Below are positions 26,935-36,528 of a DNA stretch of 64,000 nucleotides, in pieces. Origin of the DNA: Mycobacterium sp. Root265 (GTDB lineage Bacteria; Actinomycetota; Actinomycetes; Mycobacteriales; Mycobacteriaceae); contig NZ_LMJA01000003.1 in the NCBI RefSeq assembly GCF_001428895.1, forward strand, positions 1,560 through 65,559, written 5' to 3'. Each line of letters begins with the position of its first letter. Position 1 is the stretch's first letter. A model generated the notes under the pieces. It did not search any database and was not told the origin of the DNA. It worked only from the letters and a program-made list of their open reading frames with translations. Both the position numbers and the translations under genes were made by a program.

Positions 26935-27711
26935 ATGTCTGACGCCGGCGCGGTGGCTGCACCGCTCGAAATGCCTGCCCATCCCCTGGTTGGGCAGCTG
27001 TCGGCGTTGCACCATTTCCGGGTCTACGTCGATGTGGGCATCGTGGTGGTGGTGCTCGCGCTCACCAATCTGGTGGCACATTTCACCACGCCGTGGGCCA
27101 ATGTCGTGATCGTGCCCGCCGCCGCGGTCGGCCTGGTGATCCTGGTGCGCTCCCGCGGGCTGGGCTGGTCCGAACTCGGCCTGGGCCGGGAGCAGTGGCG
27201 CTCGGGTGCCGGCTACGCCGCCGTCGTCGTAGGAATCGTGCTGATGGTCATCGCGATCGGCGCGCTGCTGCCGTGGACGCGCCCGATGTTCATGAACAAC
27301 CACTACGCGACGCTGTCGGGCGCGCTGATCGCCTCGATGGTGATCATCCCGCTGCAGACGGTCATTCCGGAGGAACTGGCCTTCCGCGGTGTGCTGCACG
27401 GTGCGCTCGACCGCGCCTGGGGGGTCCGCGGTGTGGCCGCCGCCGGCTCACTGCTGTTCGGCCTGTGGCACATCGCCAGCTCGTTCGGACTCACCAGCGG
27501 CAATGTCGGGTTCTTCCGCATCCTCGGTGGCGGTGTTTTCGGCATGGTGGCCGGTGTCGTCGGCGCGGTGATCGCCACGGCCGCGGCCGGATTCGTGTTC
27601 ACCTGGTTGCGGCGGCGCAGTGGCAGTCTGCTCGCGCCGATCGCGCTGCACTGGTCATTGAACGGCATGGGCGCACTGGCCGCCGCGCTCGTGTGGCACG
27701 CGTCCACCTGA
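26935..27711 (+). CDS. CPBP-family intramembrane metalloprotease
   Basis: From ATG 26935 this encodes 258 residues with about six to seven membrane helices. It has the CPBP/Abi signature motifs: PEELAFRG (motif EExxxR, about residues 146-153), FGLWHI (FxxxH) and LHWSLNG near the C-terminus. Members are CAAX-type or bacteriocin-immunity proteases in the membrane. It matches the Rv1863c position. No ribosome-binding site is seen; TACACT (26921-26926) ends 8 nt before the ATG, so the transcript may be leaderless. It diverges from the CoA transferase and converges on the GlsB-like gene. Confidence 0.85.
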   Translation: MSDAGAVAAPLEMPAHPLVGQLSALHHFRVYVDVGIVVVVLALTNLVAHFTTPWANVVIVPAAAVGLVILVRSRGLGWSELGLGREQWRSGAGYAAVVVGIVLMVIAIGALLPWTRPMFMNNHYATLSGALIASMVIIPLQTVIPEELAFRGVLHGALDRAWGVRGVAAAGSLLFGLWHIASSFGLTSGNVGFFRILGGGVFGMVAGVVGAVIATAAAGFVFTWLRRRSGSLLAPIALHWSLNGMGALAAALVWHAST

Positions 27712-27737
27712 GCGCGGCGCCAATGTGCCGGTAGCCG

Positions 27738-28043
27738 CTAGACCTTCTTCCTGGTCACCAGGCCCACAATCCACAACAGGATCACCGAGCCCAGCACCGC
27801 GGTGAACAGCGTGAACCACCAGCCGCCGCCCGCGGTGTCCAGGAAGAAGCTGAGCAGGAAACCACCGATCAACGCACCCACGATGCCGATGACGATGTTC
27901 ATCAAGATGCCGGATCCACCGCCCTTGACGATCTTTCCGGCGATCCACCCGGCGATGGCGCCGATGATGATGTAACCGATCCAGCCCACGCTCGTCTGCG
28001 TGGAGGAGCGGGCGAGAAACTCCGTAGCGGCCAGCATGTCCAT
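27738..28043 (-). CDS. GlsB/YeaQ/YmgE-type small membrane protein
   Basis: This 101-residue protein has three hydrophobic segments with the Gly-rich pattern GAIAGWIAGKIVKGGGSGILMNIVIG IVGALIGG, typical of the transglycosylase-associated / GlsB stress membrane family. It corresponds by position and size to Rv1861. AGGAGTTCA lies just upstream of the ATG at 28043. Function in mycobacteria is unproven; related proteins are envelope-stress induced. Confidence 0.85.
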   Translation of the reverse strand: MDMLAATEFLARSSTQTSVGWIGYIIIGAIAGWIAGKIVKGGGSGILMNIVIGIVGALIGGFLLSFFLDTAGGGWWFTLFTAVLGSVILLWIVGLVTRKKV

Positions 28044-28160
28044 CAGTGAACTCCTGCCTAGGTGACCCGTGTGCGGGACTCCCGACCGTGCGGCCGGGAT
28101 GTCATCCGGTGTACCCGGCCCGGGTAACGATCATGCCCAAGAAATGGGCACGATCGTCCA

Positions 28161-28266
28161 TCGCCGCCACGACCATGACAACGCAATGTCGCCCCGAGGG
28201 AGCCGCTGCGGATATGTATCCGCGCTGCGGCGCTCAGGGCGACATGGCGATGGTTCGTGGCGATTA
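28161..28266. repeat. Long imperfect inverted repeat downstream of apa
   Basis: The stretch from TCGCC at 28161 to the apa stop codon region is an imperfect palindrome. The clearest arms are ATGTCGCCC (28186-28194) with GGGCGACAT (28237-28245), and an inner stem around GCGGATA-TG-TATCCGC (28208-28223). Outer parts also match with small gaps. It lies right after the apa stop on the minus strand, so it may end or stabilise the apa mRNA. No protein is encoded in the rest of 28044-28263. Confidence 0.7.
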
Positions 28267-29259
28267 GGCCGGCAGCATCCCGGGGGCGCTGTTCGGATCG
28301 ACCGGGACCGGAACACCGACTCCGGGCCGCGGCGGCGGCGCGTTGGGGTCGGGCGGAGGTGCGTTCGGGTCCGGCGGCGGCGGGGGTGCGTTCGGATCCG
28401 GCGGCGGCGGCGGGGGCGGCGGGCTCCACGGCTTGATCGACTGGGCCAGCGCCGTCGCAGCAGCCTTGTCCACCGGGTTGTTGGCGGTACCGAGCCACAC
28501 CACGAACCAGCGCTCGGGTGCGCGCTGACCGCGAGCGGCCGCGGCGGGCGCACCGACCACACCGGCCCAGATCTGTCCGGTCGGCTTGGTGGTGTCGGTG
28601 AACTTCACCTCGTAGTAGGACGCGGTGCCGGTGAGATCGCCCGCTGTCAGCGGTGTGGTCTCCTGGCCGAGCCGGGTCCCCGGGAACGGCATGAAGAACT
28701 CGCCCATATCGGAGGCCAGCCGGGCGGCCGCCTTGGCGTTGTCGGCTTCGGAACCGGCGAAGAGCTTCATGTCGAGCCGACCCAGCAGCACGCTGGTGTC
28801 GTTCGGCGGCTGTTCGGTTCCCGGCGGCGGGATCTTGGTCAGCAGCGCCTGGCCGTAGGACAGCTGGGTGGCGTCGGCCACCTTCCACCCCTCGGGCAGC
28901 AGGTAACTGAAGCCGCCGGGAGCGTTGTTGACGCGGCCCGGCTCCGGAGCCGGTGGCGGCGGCGGAGCGTTCGGATCGACGGGCGGTGCGTTCGGGTCGG
29001 CCGGTGGGGGCGGCACCCCCGGAGGCAGGGGTGCACCCGGGGGCAGCGGGGCGGCCGGCGGCACGGGGGCGCCGGGCGGCAGCGGGGCCGGCGGCACCGT
29101 CGGCTCGGCGGGGGCGGGCACCGGTGCGGGCGGCACCGGCTCCGCGTGCGACACCGCGCCCGGCAGGGCCAGGGCCGCCGCGGACGCCACCGCTGCAGCG
29201 ACCGAAAGCCTCTTGCCGAGCCGCTTGCGGTGTGAGGAATTCACGTCCGACTGATCCAT
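28264..29259 (-). CDS. apa: Alanine/proline-rich secreted antigen Apa (fibronectin attachment protein)
   Basis: This 331-residue protein is close to M. tuberculosis Apa (Rv1860, MPT32): a signal peptide ending about residue 39 (SHAEP), a Pro/Ala-rich region with DPNAPP repeats (about 40-110), a globular domain with [37 protein letters not shown] and [19 protein letters not shown], and a second Pro-rich tail ending in LPA. Apa is an O-mannosylated exported adhesin and antigen. The tail here has long runs of proline and DPNAPPP repeats, more so than I recall for M. tuberculosis. In M. tuberculosis apa follows modABC; here no mod genes lie upstream. Confidence 0.95.
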   Translation of the reverse strand: MDQSDVNSSHRKRLGKRLSVAAAVASAAALALPGAVSHAEPVPPAPVPAPAEPTVPPAPLPPGAPVPPAAPLPPGAPLPPGVPPPPADPNAPPVDPNAPPPPPAPEPGRVNNAPGGFSYLLPEGWKVADATQLSYGQALLTKIPPPGTEQPPNDTSVLLGRLDMKLFAGSEADNAKAAARLASDMGEFFMPFPGTRLGQETTPLTAGDLTGTASYYEVKFTDTTKPTGQIWAGVVGAPAAAARGQRAPERWFVVWLGTANNPVDKAAATALAQSIKPWSPPPPPPPPDPNAPPPPPDPNAPPPDPNAPPPRPGVGVPVPVDPNSAPGMLPA

Positions 29260-29594
29260 GGTGAAGAAACTACCGTGTTACGGCCGTGACGCAAGTGTGA
29301 GTTGCTCATTGAGTGCAAACCTGAGAGGTTGCTGAACATCACAAAACCCTACGCAGCGACGGGTTCACAGCGTTGCTGATTTTCTGCACCCACGACGGAG
29401 TCCACCGGTGGCGTTCGGGTGTGCCGTGCGCGCCCTCGGTGGAGTTCTGCACCATACGTCGCCCCCGCCCTGCGTTGCGTTACCAGACGTTGCCGACCAT
29501 CCCTGCCGATGGCGCGTCTGATTTCCCCCAGCTAGCTACTGTCCAGTAACATCAAGGTCACTCGCTGGCTTCAGCGCTGAACCAAGGAGGTCCC
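29260..29594. promoter_or_regulatory. Divergent intergenic region between apa and SDR
   Basis: These 335 bp hold no credible reading frame. They must contain the apa promoter (leftward) and the promoter of the SDR at 29595, whose ribosome-binding site AAGGAGG ends 4 nt before its ATG. TACTGT at about 29538-29543 could be a -10 element. In M. tuberculosis the modABC molybdate-transport genes lie at this place; no trace of them is visible here. Confidence 0.5.
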
Positions 29595-30266
29595 ATGGAG
29601 TTGCTCGTCACCGGTGGCGATACCGAACTGGGTCGCGTCATTGCGAGCGGATTCCGCGACGAGGGCCACAGCGTGATGATCGCCGGAGCCCAGCGCGCCG
29701 AGCTCGAAGTCGCCGCCAAGGAACTCGACGTCGACTACGTGGTTTTCGACAACAACGACCCGGCCAGCCTCGAAGCCGCTCGCAGCGCCTTCCCCCAGCA
29801 CCTGGACGGCATCATCAACGTGCCCGCCCCGCGCTGGGACGCCGGCGACCCGCGCACCCACACGCTGACCGACCGCGCGTCGGCCTGGCGCCACGCCCTG
29901 GACACGACGGTGTTGTCCGCAGTCCTGACGGTATCGGTGCTCGGCGACCAGCTGAGCTCGGGCGGTTCGATCATCAACGTGGTGGCCTCGAACCCCGCCG
30001 ACGGCAGCGCGGACGCCGCCATCAAGGCAGCACTGTCGAACTGGACCTCGGGACAGGCCGCACACTTCGGCATCCGTGGTATCACCATCAACCTCGTCGC
30101 CGCCGGCCGCGGCGTCGACCCGGGATACGACGGCCTCGGCAGCTCCCCCACCACGACCGCCGACGAAATCACCCGTCTCGCACTGTTTCTCACGACGCCG
30201 TCGGCTCGGCACATCACCGGTGAGACGTTGCACGTCAGCCAGGGCGCGCTCGCCAGCTTCGGCTGA
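29595..30266 (+). CDS. Atypical short-chain dehydrogenase (Rv1856c-like)
   Basis: This 223-residue SDR-fold protein has an N-terminal nucleotide motif VTGGDTELGR (residues 5-14, a variant TGxxxxLG) and a typical SDR C-terminus (ITGETLHVSQG). The catalytic Tyr-x3-Lys is not present: the matching segment reads GSADAAIKAALSNW, with Asp where Tyr would be and Lys kept. That suggests a binding or regulatory role or altered chemistry. The ATG has a strong AAGGAGG site. It is followed by a luciferase-like enzyme and ndh, the same order as Rv1856c-Rv1855c-Rv1854c. Confidence 0.82.
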   Translation: MELLVTGGDTELGRVIASGFRDEGHSVMIAGAQRAELEVAAKELDVDYVVFDNNDPASLEAARSAFPQHLDGIINVPAPRWDAGDPRTHTLTDRASAWRHALDTTVLSAVLTVSVLGDQLSSGGSIINVVASNPADGSADAAIKAALSNWTSGQAAHFGIRGITINLVAAGRGVDPGYDGLGSSPTTTADEITRLALFLTTPSARHITGETLHVSQGALASFG

Positions 30267-30335
30267 AATATTCCCGTGTTCGCCCCGAGCTAAAACGGGG
30301 TGACCGCTCCGCTTAGTTGTGGTTACGTGAGTCGC

Positions 30336-31262
30336 ATGGCCATTCGACTTGGACTTCAGATCCCCAACTTCTCCTACGGCACCAGCGTCTCCGAACTGTT
30401 TCCGACCGTCATCGCCCAAGCTCAGGAAGCAGAGACCGCCGGTTTCGACTCGGTCTTCCTGATGGACCACTTCTATCAACTGCCCGGGCTCGGCGCGCCC
30501 GAAGAGCCGATGCTGGAGGCCTACACCGCGCTCGGTGCGCTGGCCACCGCCACCGAGCGGGTCCAGCTGGGAACCCTCGTCACAGGCAACACCTATCGCA
30601 ATCCCACCGTGCTGGCCAAGGCCATCACCACGCTGGACGTCATCAGCCAGGGCCGCGCCATCCTGGGCATCGGCACCGGCTGGTTCGAGCTCGAGCACGA
30701 CAGCCTGGGATTCGAGTTCGGCACCTTCACCGACCGCTTCAAGAAGCTCGACGAGGCCTTGCAGATCATCGTGCCGATGCTCAAGGGCGAGCGCGTCACC
30801 GTCGACGGGGCCTACTACAAGACCCAGGAAGCGTTCGCCAATCCCCGTTTCCGCGAACACATTCCGCTGATGATCGGCGGCAGCGGCGAGAAGAAGACCA
30901 TCCCGCTGGCGGCGCGGCACTTCGACCACCTCAACATCATCGCCGGTTTCGACGAGCTGCCACGCAAGCTGGACGTGGTCCGTCAGCGGTGCGAGGAGAT
31001 CGACCGTGACCCGGCCACCCTGGAAACCAGCATGCTGGTCGTGGCCATGATCGGCGAGCAGTTCACCGCGGACATGATTCCCGACGACTTCAAGCAGCAG
31101 GCGGCGTTCGGCACCCCGGAGCAGGTCGCCGAGCAGATCAAGGAAAAGGTCTACGACGCCGGTGTGGACGGGGTGATCATCAGCCCGGTGACGATGGGCG
31201 GATATGTGCCCGGCGGCGTGACCGCGGTGGCCGAGGCGCTGAAACCGGTTATCTCGGGGTAA
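30336..31262 (+). CDS. LLM-class F420-dependent oxidoreductase (Rv1855c-like)
   Basis: From ATG 30336 (MAIRLGLQIPNFSYG) the product is 308 residues, a luciferase-like TIM barrel with AETAGFDSVFLMDHFYQLPGLG, RVQLGTLVTGNTYRNP and the GIGTGWFELEHDSLGF motif common to F420-dependent members. A GTG 12 codons upstream is possible; no start has a clear ribosome-binding site, so a leaderless transcript is plausible. The gene lies between an SDR and the type II NADH dehydrogenase. The substrate is unknown. Confidence 0.87.
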   Translation: MAIRLGLQIPNFSYGTSVSELFPTVIAQAQEAETAGFDSVFLMDHFYQLPGLGAPEEPMLEAYTALGALATATERVQLGTLVTGNTYRNPTVLAKAITTLDVISQGRAILGIGTGWFELEHDSLGFEFGTFTDRFKKLDEALQIIVPMLKGERVTVDGAYYKTQEAFANPRFREHIPLMIGGSGEKKTIPLAARHFDHLNIIAGFDELPRKLDVVRQRCEEIDRDPATLETSMLVVAMIGEQFTADMIPDDFKQQAAFGTPEQVAEQIKEKVYDAGVDGVIISPVTMGGYVPGGVTAVAEALKPVISG

Positions 31263-31368
31263 CCCCCTGCAGATGAACTTTCGGGTGGTGCGCCATCTCA
31301 CCGCGCTGGTGGGATGGCCACCGACTACCCTAGGGTTGTATTAACAAAGTACTTCGCTAGGAGCAGAG

Positions 31369-32769
31369 ATGAGCCACCCCGGAGCTACGGCATCGGATCG
31401 GCACAAGGTAGTCATCGTTGGTTCGGGTTTCGGTGGGCTGAACGCCGCACAGGCGCTCAAGCGGGCCGACGTCGACATCAAGTTGATCGCCCGCACCACC
31501 CACCACCTGTTCCAGCCGCTGCTGTACCAGGTGGCCACCGGAATCATCTCCGAGGGTGAGATCGCCCCGCCGACGCGACTGATCCTGCGCAAGCAGAACA
31601 ACGCGCAGGTGCTCCTGGGCGACGTGACCCACGTCAACCTGGAGAAGAAGACGGTCGACTCGATCCTGCTCGGCCACACCTACAGCACGCCCTACGACAC
31701 CCTGATCCTGGCGGCCGGCGCCGGTCAGTCGTACTTCGGCAACGACCACTTCGCGGAGTGGGCGCCGGGTATGAAGACCATCGACGACGCGCTCGAACTG
31801 CGTGGCCGCATCCTCGGTGCCTTCGAGCAGGCCGAGCGGTCCAGCGATCCGGAGCGCCGCAAGAAGCTGCTGACCTTCGTCGTCGTCGGCGCCGGACCCA
31901 CCGGTGTCGAGATGGCCGGCCAGATCCAGGAGCTGTCCGACCAGACGCTCAAGGGCAGCTTCCGCCACATCGACCCCACCGAGGCGCACGTCATCCTGCT
32001 CGACGCCGCCCCGGCCGTGCTGCCACCCATGGGTGAGAAGCTCGGCCTCAAGGCCAAGGAACGGCTGGAGAAGATGGGCGTCGAGATCCAGCTCAACGCC
32101 ATGGTCACCGACGTCGACCGCAACGGCATCACCGTCAAGAACCAGGACGGCACCCTGCGCCGCATCGAATCGGCCAGCAAGGTGTGGTCGGCCGGTGTGG
32201 CCGCCAGCCCGCTGGGCAAGGATCTCGCCGCGCAGTCCGAGACCGAGATCGACCGCGCGGGCCGCGTGGTCGTCAATCCCGACCTGTCGATCCCCGGACA
32301 CCCCAATGTGTTCGTCATCGGCGACATGGCCTTCGTACCCGGCGTCCCCGGGATGGCGCAGGGCGCCATCCAGGGCGGCAAGTACGTCGCCGCGATCGTC
32401 AAGAACGAGGCCGCAGCGCGGGCGCACGGCACCAAGCCCAAGCCGCGGGTGCCGTTCAAGTACTTCGACAAGGGCTCGATGGCCACCGTGTCGAAGTGGA
32501 ACGCCGTCGCCCAGATTCCGCTCGGCGAGAAGAACAAGTTCGAGTTCAGCGGTTTCTTCGCCTGGCTGGCGTGGCTGGGACTGCACCTGATCTACCTGGT
32601 CGGCTTCAAGACCAAGATCGCCACCCTGCTCTCGTGGGCGGTGACCTTCCTGAGTCGCCAGCGTGGTCAGCTGACGATCACCGAGCAGCAGGCCTACGCC
32701 CGCACCCGGATCGAAGAGTTGCAGGAGATCGCGGCCGCGGCGCAGGAGGGCGAGAAGGCGGCCAGTTAG
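31369..32769 (+). CDS. ndh: Type II NADH dehydrogenase (NDH-2)
   Basis: This 466-residue flavoprotein has two dinucleotide-binding motifs: VIVGSGFGG near residues 15-23 (FAD) and VVVGAGPTGVEMAG near 171-184 (NADH). It also has the HHLFQPLLYQVATG quinone-site region and a hydrophobic C-terminal segment (about 395-430) for membrane attachment. NDH-2 passes electrons from NADH to menaquinone without pumping protons and is the main NADH dehydrogenase in mycobacteria. ATG 31369 has TAGGAGCAGAG upstream. It converges with ureD, with overlapping stop codons (TAGC..; 4 bp). Confidence 0.97.
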   Translation: MSHPGATASDRHKVVIVGSGFGGLNAAQALKRADVDIKLIARTTHHLFQPLLYQVATGIISEGEIAPPTRLILRKQNNAQVLLGDVTHVNLEKKTVDSILLGHTYSTPYDTLILAAGAGQSYFGNDHFAEWAPGMKTIDDALELRGRILGAFEQAERSSDPERRKKLLTFVVVGAGPTGVEMAGQIQELSDQTLKGSFRHIDPTEAHVILLDAAPAVLPPMGEKLGLKAKERLEKMGVEIQLNAMVTDVDRNGITVKNQDGTLRRIESASKVWSAGVAASPLGKDLAAQSETEIDRAGRVVVNPDLSIPGHPNVFVIGDMAFVPGVPGMAQGAIQGGKYVAAIVKNEAAARAHGTKPKPRVPFKYFDKGSMATVSKWNAVAQIPLGEKNKFEFSGFFAWLAWLGLHLIYLVGFKTKIATLLSWAVTFLSRQRGQLTITEQQAYARTRIEELQEIAAAAQEGEKAAS

Positions 32770-33398
32770 CCGCCCAGTCGCCGGCCCTGCCACGTCGACA
32801 GGCTGCCGCCACCGGCCAATTCCAGAACGGTGCCGGCGCTGTCGAATCCGGTTTCCGGATAACGCAATTCGCTGACACACGCGCGCGGGGTGCCCAACTC
32901 GTCGTCGGCCACCGAGCCTTCGCCGAGTTCCACCCGGTGCCGCAGCAGCGGAGTGCCGTCGACGTCGGCGTACAGCGCCGAGGTCCAGAACCCCTGGTCC
33001 TCACCGGTTCTGCCGATCTGTGCGCTCTCTCGCACCCGCGCCGTGGCGGTCCGCCCCACCTGCAGCCGGGTGCTGGTGTGGTGGCGCGCTCCGCCCGCGA
33101 CGACGGTGGGCTGGGGATCGAGGTCCAGTTCACCTGACACCTCAAGATCCCAGAAACTGTGCGACACCACGCTTCCCGCACCAGGGAGCGCGACGCTGGC
33201 CGCGACGCTGTGCACCCGCAAGCGGGCACCTTTCTCCACGACGATCCGCACCGAGATGACATCCCCGCCCAGCGGGGTCGCGGCGGCCGACAACAGATGC
33301 ACGACATCGGGTTGGGTGCGGCGCGCGGCGAGCCCACCCGCACATTCGATGTGCGGGCCGCGGCCGGGCCGCGCCACCAGCAGGACGTCCGACCGCAT
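32766..33398 (-). CDS. ureD: Urease accessory protein UreD
   Basis: This encodes 210 residues from ATG 33398, 2 nt after the ureG stop; upstream codons before this ATG overlap ureG and do not fit UreD. It is short for UreD (usually about 270 residues) but similar to the short mycobacterial form. It carries the family features LLSAAATPLGGDVISVRIVVEKGARLRV and a DPQPTVV strand. UreD/UreH binds apo-urease and, with UreF and UreG, delivers nickel to the active site. It is the last gene of the operon, which runs ureABCFGD. Confidence 0.9.
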   Translation of the reverse strand: MRSDVLLVARPGRGPHIECAGGLAARRTQPDVVHLLSAAATPLGGDVISVRIVVEKGARLRVHSVAASVALPGAGSVVSHSFWDLEVSGELDLDPQPTVVAGGARHHTSTRLQVGRTATARVRESAQIGRTGEDQGFWTSALYADVDGTPLLRHRVELGEGSVADDELGTPRACVSELRYPETGFDSAGTVLELAGGGSLSTWQGRRLGG

Positions 33399-33400
33399 CG

Positions 33401-34081
33401 TCAGCCCAGCACCGGCACCCGGAGTTGCTCGTGCACCCACTGCAGCACCGGGCCGGCGGTCGGGTCGTCGGTGAGCGAGACGAGTACGAAGGGCCGATCG
33501 CCCCGTACCGCGGTGGAGTCCCGCCGCATCACGTCAAGGTCGGCGCCGACCATGGGCGCGAGGTCGGTCTTGTTGATCACCAACAGATCCGAGAAGGTCA
33601 CCCCGGGCCCGCCCTTGCGCGGCACCTTGTCACCGCCCGCGACGTCGACGACGAAGATCTGCACATCGATGAGGCCCGAGGAGAAGGTCGCGGTCAGGTT
33701 GTCCCCACCGGATTCGACCAGGATCAGGTCCAGACCCGGATTGGCGGCGACCAGATCGTCGATGGCATCGAGATTGGCGGTGATGTCATCACGGATGGCG
33801 GTGTGCGGGCAACCCCCGGTCTGCACCGCGGCGATGCGCTCATCGGGCAGTACCGCATGCCTGCGCAGGAAATCGGCGTCCTCGGTGGTGTAGATGTCGT
33901 TGGTCAGCACCGCCAGTGAGATCTCGTCGCGTAACTGACGACACAGCGCGGCCACCAGTGCCGTCTTACCCGAACCCACCGGTCCGCCCACCCCGATACG
34001 CAACGGTTCCCCCGGCTGACGTACCCGCTTGGGCCGGTCGGCGTGGGTGTGCGGTTCACCGTCGATGAAATGTGGTGGCAT
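33401..34081 (-). CDS. ureG: Urease accessory GTPase UreG
   Basis: This 226-residue protein has a SIMIBI-class P-loop GPVGSGKT at 33-40, the metal-binding CPH motif in [12 protein letters not shown] (about residues 91-102), and [12 protein letters not shown] and NKTDLAP (guanine specificity). UreG hydrolyses GTP while loading nickel into urease. The N-terminal segment has scattered His (H4, H11, H13) that could hold extra metal. ATG 34081 lies 30 nt after ureF with AAAGGT upstream. Confidence 0.97.
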   Translation of the reverse strand: MPPHFIDGEPHTHADRPKRVRQPGEPLRIGVGGPVGSGKTALVAALCRQLRDEISLAVLTNDIYTTEDADFLRRHAVLPDERIAAVQTGGCPHTAIRDDITANLDAIDDLVAANPGLDLILVESGGDNLTATFSSGLIDVQIFVVDVAGGDKVPRKGGPGVTFSDLLVINKTDLAPMVGADLDVMRRDSTAVRGDRPFVLVSLTDDPTAGPVLQWVHEQLRVPVLG

Positions 34082-34111
34082 ATCGGGACCTTTCGACTCA
34101 GCTCATGAACT

Positions 34112-34807
34112 TCAGGAAAAGAACAGCGGCCGCTCGCGTGCAGCGTGACCTTCGGCCAGCACGTCGAGCAGCGGATCGGACAGGTCGGCGAGTTCCTTGA
34201 CGGCCTGCGCCGCGGTCTGCTCGCACAGCGGGGACAACTCGAAGGTCAGCACCGCCACATCGGCGGGATCCAGCGCCAGCAACCGCTGCGCCGCGGTGGC
34301 CGATCCGGTCATGGTGGTGTACACCACGGATAGCGCGGTGTGTTCGGGTGCCACCGCGCTGGCCGTCCCCACCGCACCGGCAGCCACCGCGAGATGCGGC
34401 TTGGACCCGAGGGTGCCCCACTGATGTTCCGGCCACACCCTCTTGGCCAGCCGGAGCAGCCCGCGGCCCTGCGCCCGAGAAGCGGCCCTCGCCGCCGGGG
34501 ACGGTGTGCGGGCATCGGTTTCGGCATCGGCGGCGTCGATGGTGAGGCTGCCGGTGTGCACCGCGGCGGCCAGCGACGCACTCACCAGGCCCTGACTGCG
34601 GATCCGGCGGCACAGGTAGGCCCGCAGCGTCGCGACGCCGGTGACCCGGCCGGCGGTGATGGCCTCTTCGACGCCGCCGGAGTGCACGTGACCGCCGGTG
34701 GGGAGCCGGGAATCGGCCAGCGTGAGAAGTGTCGCCAGTGACCCGGGAGAGCGAAGCGACGGGGAGTTCGGCCCGGGCGAGCGAAGCGACGGGAAATTCG
34801 AATTCAT
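34112..34807 (-). CDS. ureF: Urease accessory protein UreF, with N-terminal repeat insertion
   Basis: This encodes 231 residues. The UreF core starts LATLLTLADSRLPTGGHVHSGG (about residues 24-45) and continues as an all-helical protein with ALSVVYTTMTGSATAAQRLL. UreF activates UreG in the nickel-loading complex. The ATG at 34807 shares its A with the ureC stop (TGATG). Compared with M. tuberculosis UreF, which I recall beginning directly with the core, about 20 residues are inserted after the initial codons, made of two copies of PSLRSPG encoded by a GC-rich repeat at 34742-34794. Confidence 0.92.
   Translation of the reverse strand: MNSNFPSLRSPGPNSPSLRSPGSLATLLTLADSRLPTGGHVHSGGVEEAITAGRVTGVATLRAYLCRRIRSQGLVSASLAAAVHTGSLTIDAADAETDARTPSPAARAASRAQGRGLLRLAKRVWPEHQWGTLGSKPHLAVAAGAVGTASAVAPEHTALSVVYTTMTGSATAAQRLLALDPADVAVLTFELSPLCEQTAAQAVKELADLSDPLLDVLAEGHAARERPLFFS
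34742..34794 (-). repeat. Two tandem copies of a coding GC-rich element in ureF
   Basis: On the plus strand the units read CCCGGGAGAGCGAAGCGACG (from 34742) and CCCGGGCGAGCGAAGCGACG (from 34772), 30 nt apart and in frame, giving SPSLRSPG and FPSLRSPG in UreF. A third copy lies in the MFS gene at 52757-52780. Same reading frame and orientation to its host gene in all cases. Confidence 0.8.
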
Positions 34808-36528
34808 CAGAACAAGAAGTAACGCTGCGCCATCGGCAGTTCGGTGGCGGGCTGCTCCTGCCAGACCTCGCCGTCGATACGCACGGTGAACGTGTCGGCG
34901 TCCACCTCGATACGCGGCAGTGCGTCGTTCAGCGGCATCTGGGCTTTGCCCACCTGCCGTACGTTGCCCACCGCCAACAACTTTCGCCTCACGTCGAGTC
35001 GGTCGGCCAGGCCGTCCTCGAGCGCTTGCGGTGACACGAAGTGCACCGACGTGGCCGCGGCGGCTGCGGGCGCGGCACCGAACATCGGCCGGGGCAGCAC
35101 CGGCTGCGGGGTGGGAATGGAGGCGTTCGCGTCCCCCATCGCGGCCCAGGCGATCATGCCGCCCTTGATCACGGCATGCGGACGGACCCCGAAGAACGCG
35201 GGCTCCCACAGGACCAGATCGGCCAGCTTGCCGACCTCCACCGAACCGATCTCGTGATCCATGCCGTGCGCCACCGCCGGGCAGATGGTGTATTTCGCGA
35301 CGTAGCGGCGGGCCCGGTTGTTGTCGGCCCGCACGTCGCCTTCCAGAAATCCCCTGCGGCGCTTCATGACATGCGCGGTCTGCCAGGTGCGCAGCACCAC
35401 TTCGCCGATACGTCCCATCGCCTGGGCGTCGCTGCCGATCATCGAGATTGCGCCGATATCGTGCAGCAGATCCTCTGCGGCAATGGTCGAGGGCCGGATC
35501 CGGCTCTCCGCGAACGCGAGATCCTCGGGAATCCGGGGGTTGAGGTGGTGGCACACCATCAGCATGTCCAGATGCTCGTCGAGGGTGTTCACGGTGTGCG
35601 GGCGGGTCGGGTTGGTGGAACTGGGCAGCACGTTGGGTTCGCCCGCGACGGTGATGATGTCGGGCGCGTGCCCGCCGCCGGCGCCCTCGGTGTGATAGGC
35701 GTGGATGGACCGGCCCTTCACCGCGGCCAGGGTGTCCTCCACGAACCCCATCTCGTTCAGGGTGTCGGTGTGGATGTTGGCCTGCACACCGGCGGCCTCG
35801 GACACGGTCAGGCAGGCGTCGATCGCGGCCGGTGTGGTGCCCCAGTCCTCGTGCAGCTTGAATCCGGCTGCACCGCCGCGCAATTGCTCCCACAATGCAT
35901 CGGAGCTGACCGTATTTCCCTTACCCAGCAGCGCGATGTTGAGCGGCCAGGTGTCCAGTGCTTCCAGCATCCGTGCCAGATGCCAGGAACCCGGCGTCAC
36001 GGTGGTGGCCTTGCTGCCCTCCGCCGGACCCGTCCCGCCGGCGATGATGGTGGTGATGCCGCCACCCAGGGCCTCCTCCATGATCTGCGGACAGATCAGG
36101 TGGACGTGACAATCGATGGCGCCCGCGGTGACGATGCGGCCGTTGCCGGAGATGATCTCGGTGGACGGACCGACCACCAGGTCGGGGTGCACCCCGGACA
36201 TGATGTCGGGGTTGCCCGCCTTGCCGATCGCGACGATGCGGCCGTCGCGGATCCCGATATCGGCCTTGATGATTCCCCAATAGTCGAGGATGACCGCCCC
36301 GGTGATGACGGTGTCAGGTGATCCGTCGGCCCGGGTCGCCCGGCTCTGGCCCATCGATTCGCGGAGCACCTTGCCGCCACCGAACACCGCTTCGTCACCG
36401 GCCAATCCCGGTCCGCCGCTGCGATCCTCGGTGATCTCGATGAACAGGTCGGTATCGGCCAGCCTGATCCGGTCGCCGGCAGTGGGTCCGTACAGCGCGG
36501 CGTAGCGATCGCGGGAGAGGTAGGTCAC
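34807..36528 (-). CDS. ureC: Urease alpha (catalytic) subunit UreC
   Basis: This 573-residue amidohydrolase-fold enzyme hydrolyses urea to ammonia and carbamate at a di-nickel site. Seen: HVH at 141-143, the carbamylated Lys224 in GFKLHEDWG, His in NIHTDTLNE and [13 protein letters not shown], the flap Cys326-His327 (MVCHHLNP) and Asp367 in GSDAQAMGR. All metal ligands are intact. GTG 36528 overlaps the ureB stop by 4 nt (GTGA). Its product needs UreA and UreB for the active complex. Confidence 0.98.
   Translation of the reverse strand: MTYLSRDRYAALYGPTAGDRIRLADTDLFIEITEDRSGGPGLAGDEAVFGGGKVLRESMGQSRATRADGSPDTVITGAVILDYWGIIKADIGIRDGRIVAIGKAGNPDIMSGVHPDLVVGPSTEIISGNGRIVTAGAIDCHVHLICPQIMEEALGGGITTIIAGGTGPAEGSKATTVTPGSWHLARMLEALDTWPLNIALLGKGNTVSSDALWEQLRGGAAGFKLHEDWGTTPAAIDACLTVSEAAGVQANIHTDTLNEMGFVEDTLAAVKGRSIHAYHTEGAGGGHAPDIITVAGEPNVLPSSTNPTRPHTVNTLDEHLDMLMVCHHLNPRIPEDLAFAESRIRPSTIAAEDLLHDIGAISMIGSDAQAMGRIGEVVLRTWQTAHVMKRRRGFLEGDVRADNNRARRYVAKYTICPAVAHGMDHEIGSVEVGKLADLVLWEPAFFGVRPHAVIKGGMIAWAAMGDANASIPTPQPVLPRPMFGAAPAAAAATSVHFVSPQALEDGLADRLDVRRKLLAVGNVRQVGKAQMPLNDALPRIEVDADTFTVRIDGEVWQEQPATELPMAQRYFLF

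Noticed and set aside
28943-29150. Repeat array in apa resembling a CRISPR-like or satellite array
   Set aside because: The repeats are codons for Pro/Ala/Gly-rich protein sequence ([11 protein letters not shown]), in frame and without spacers.
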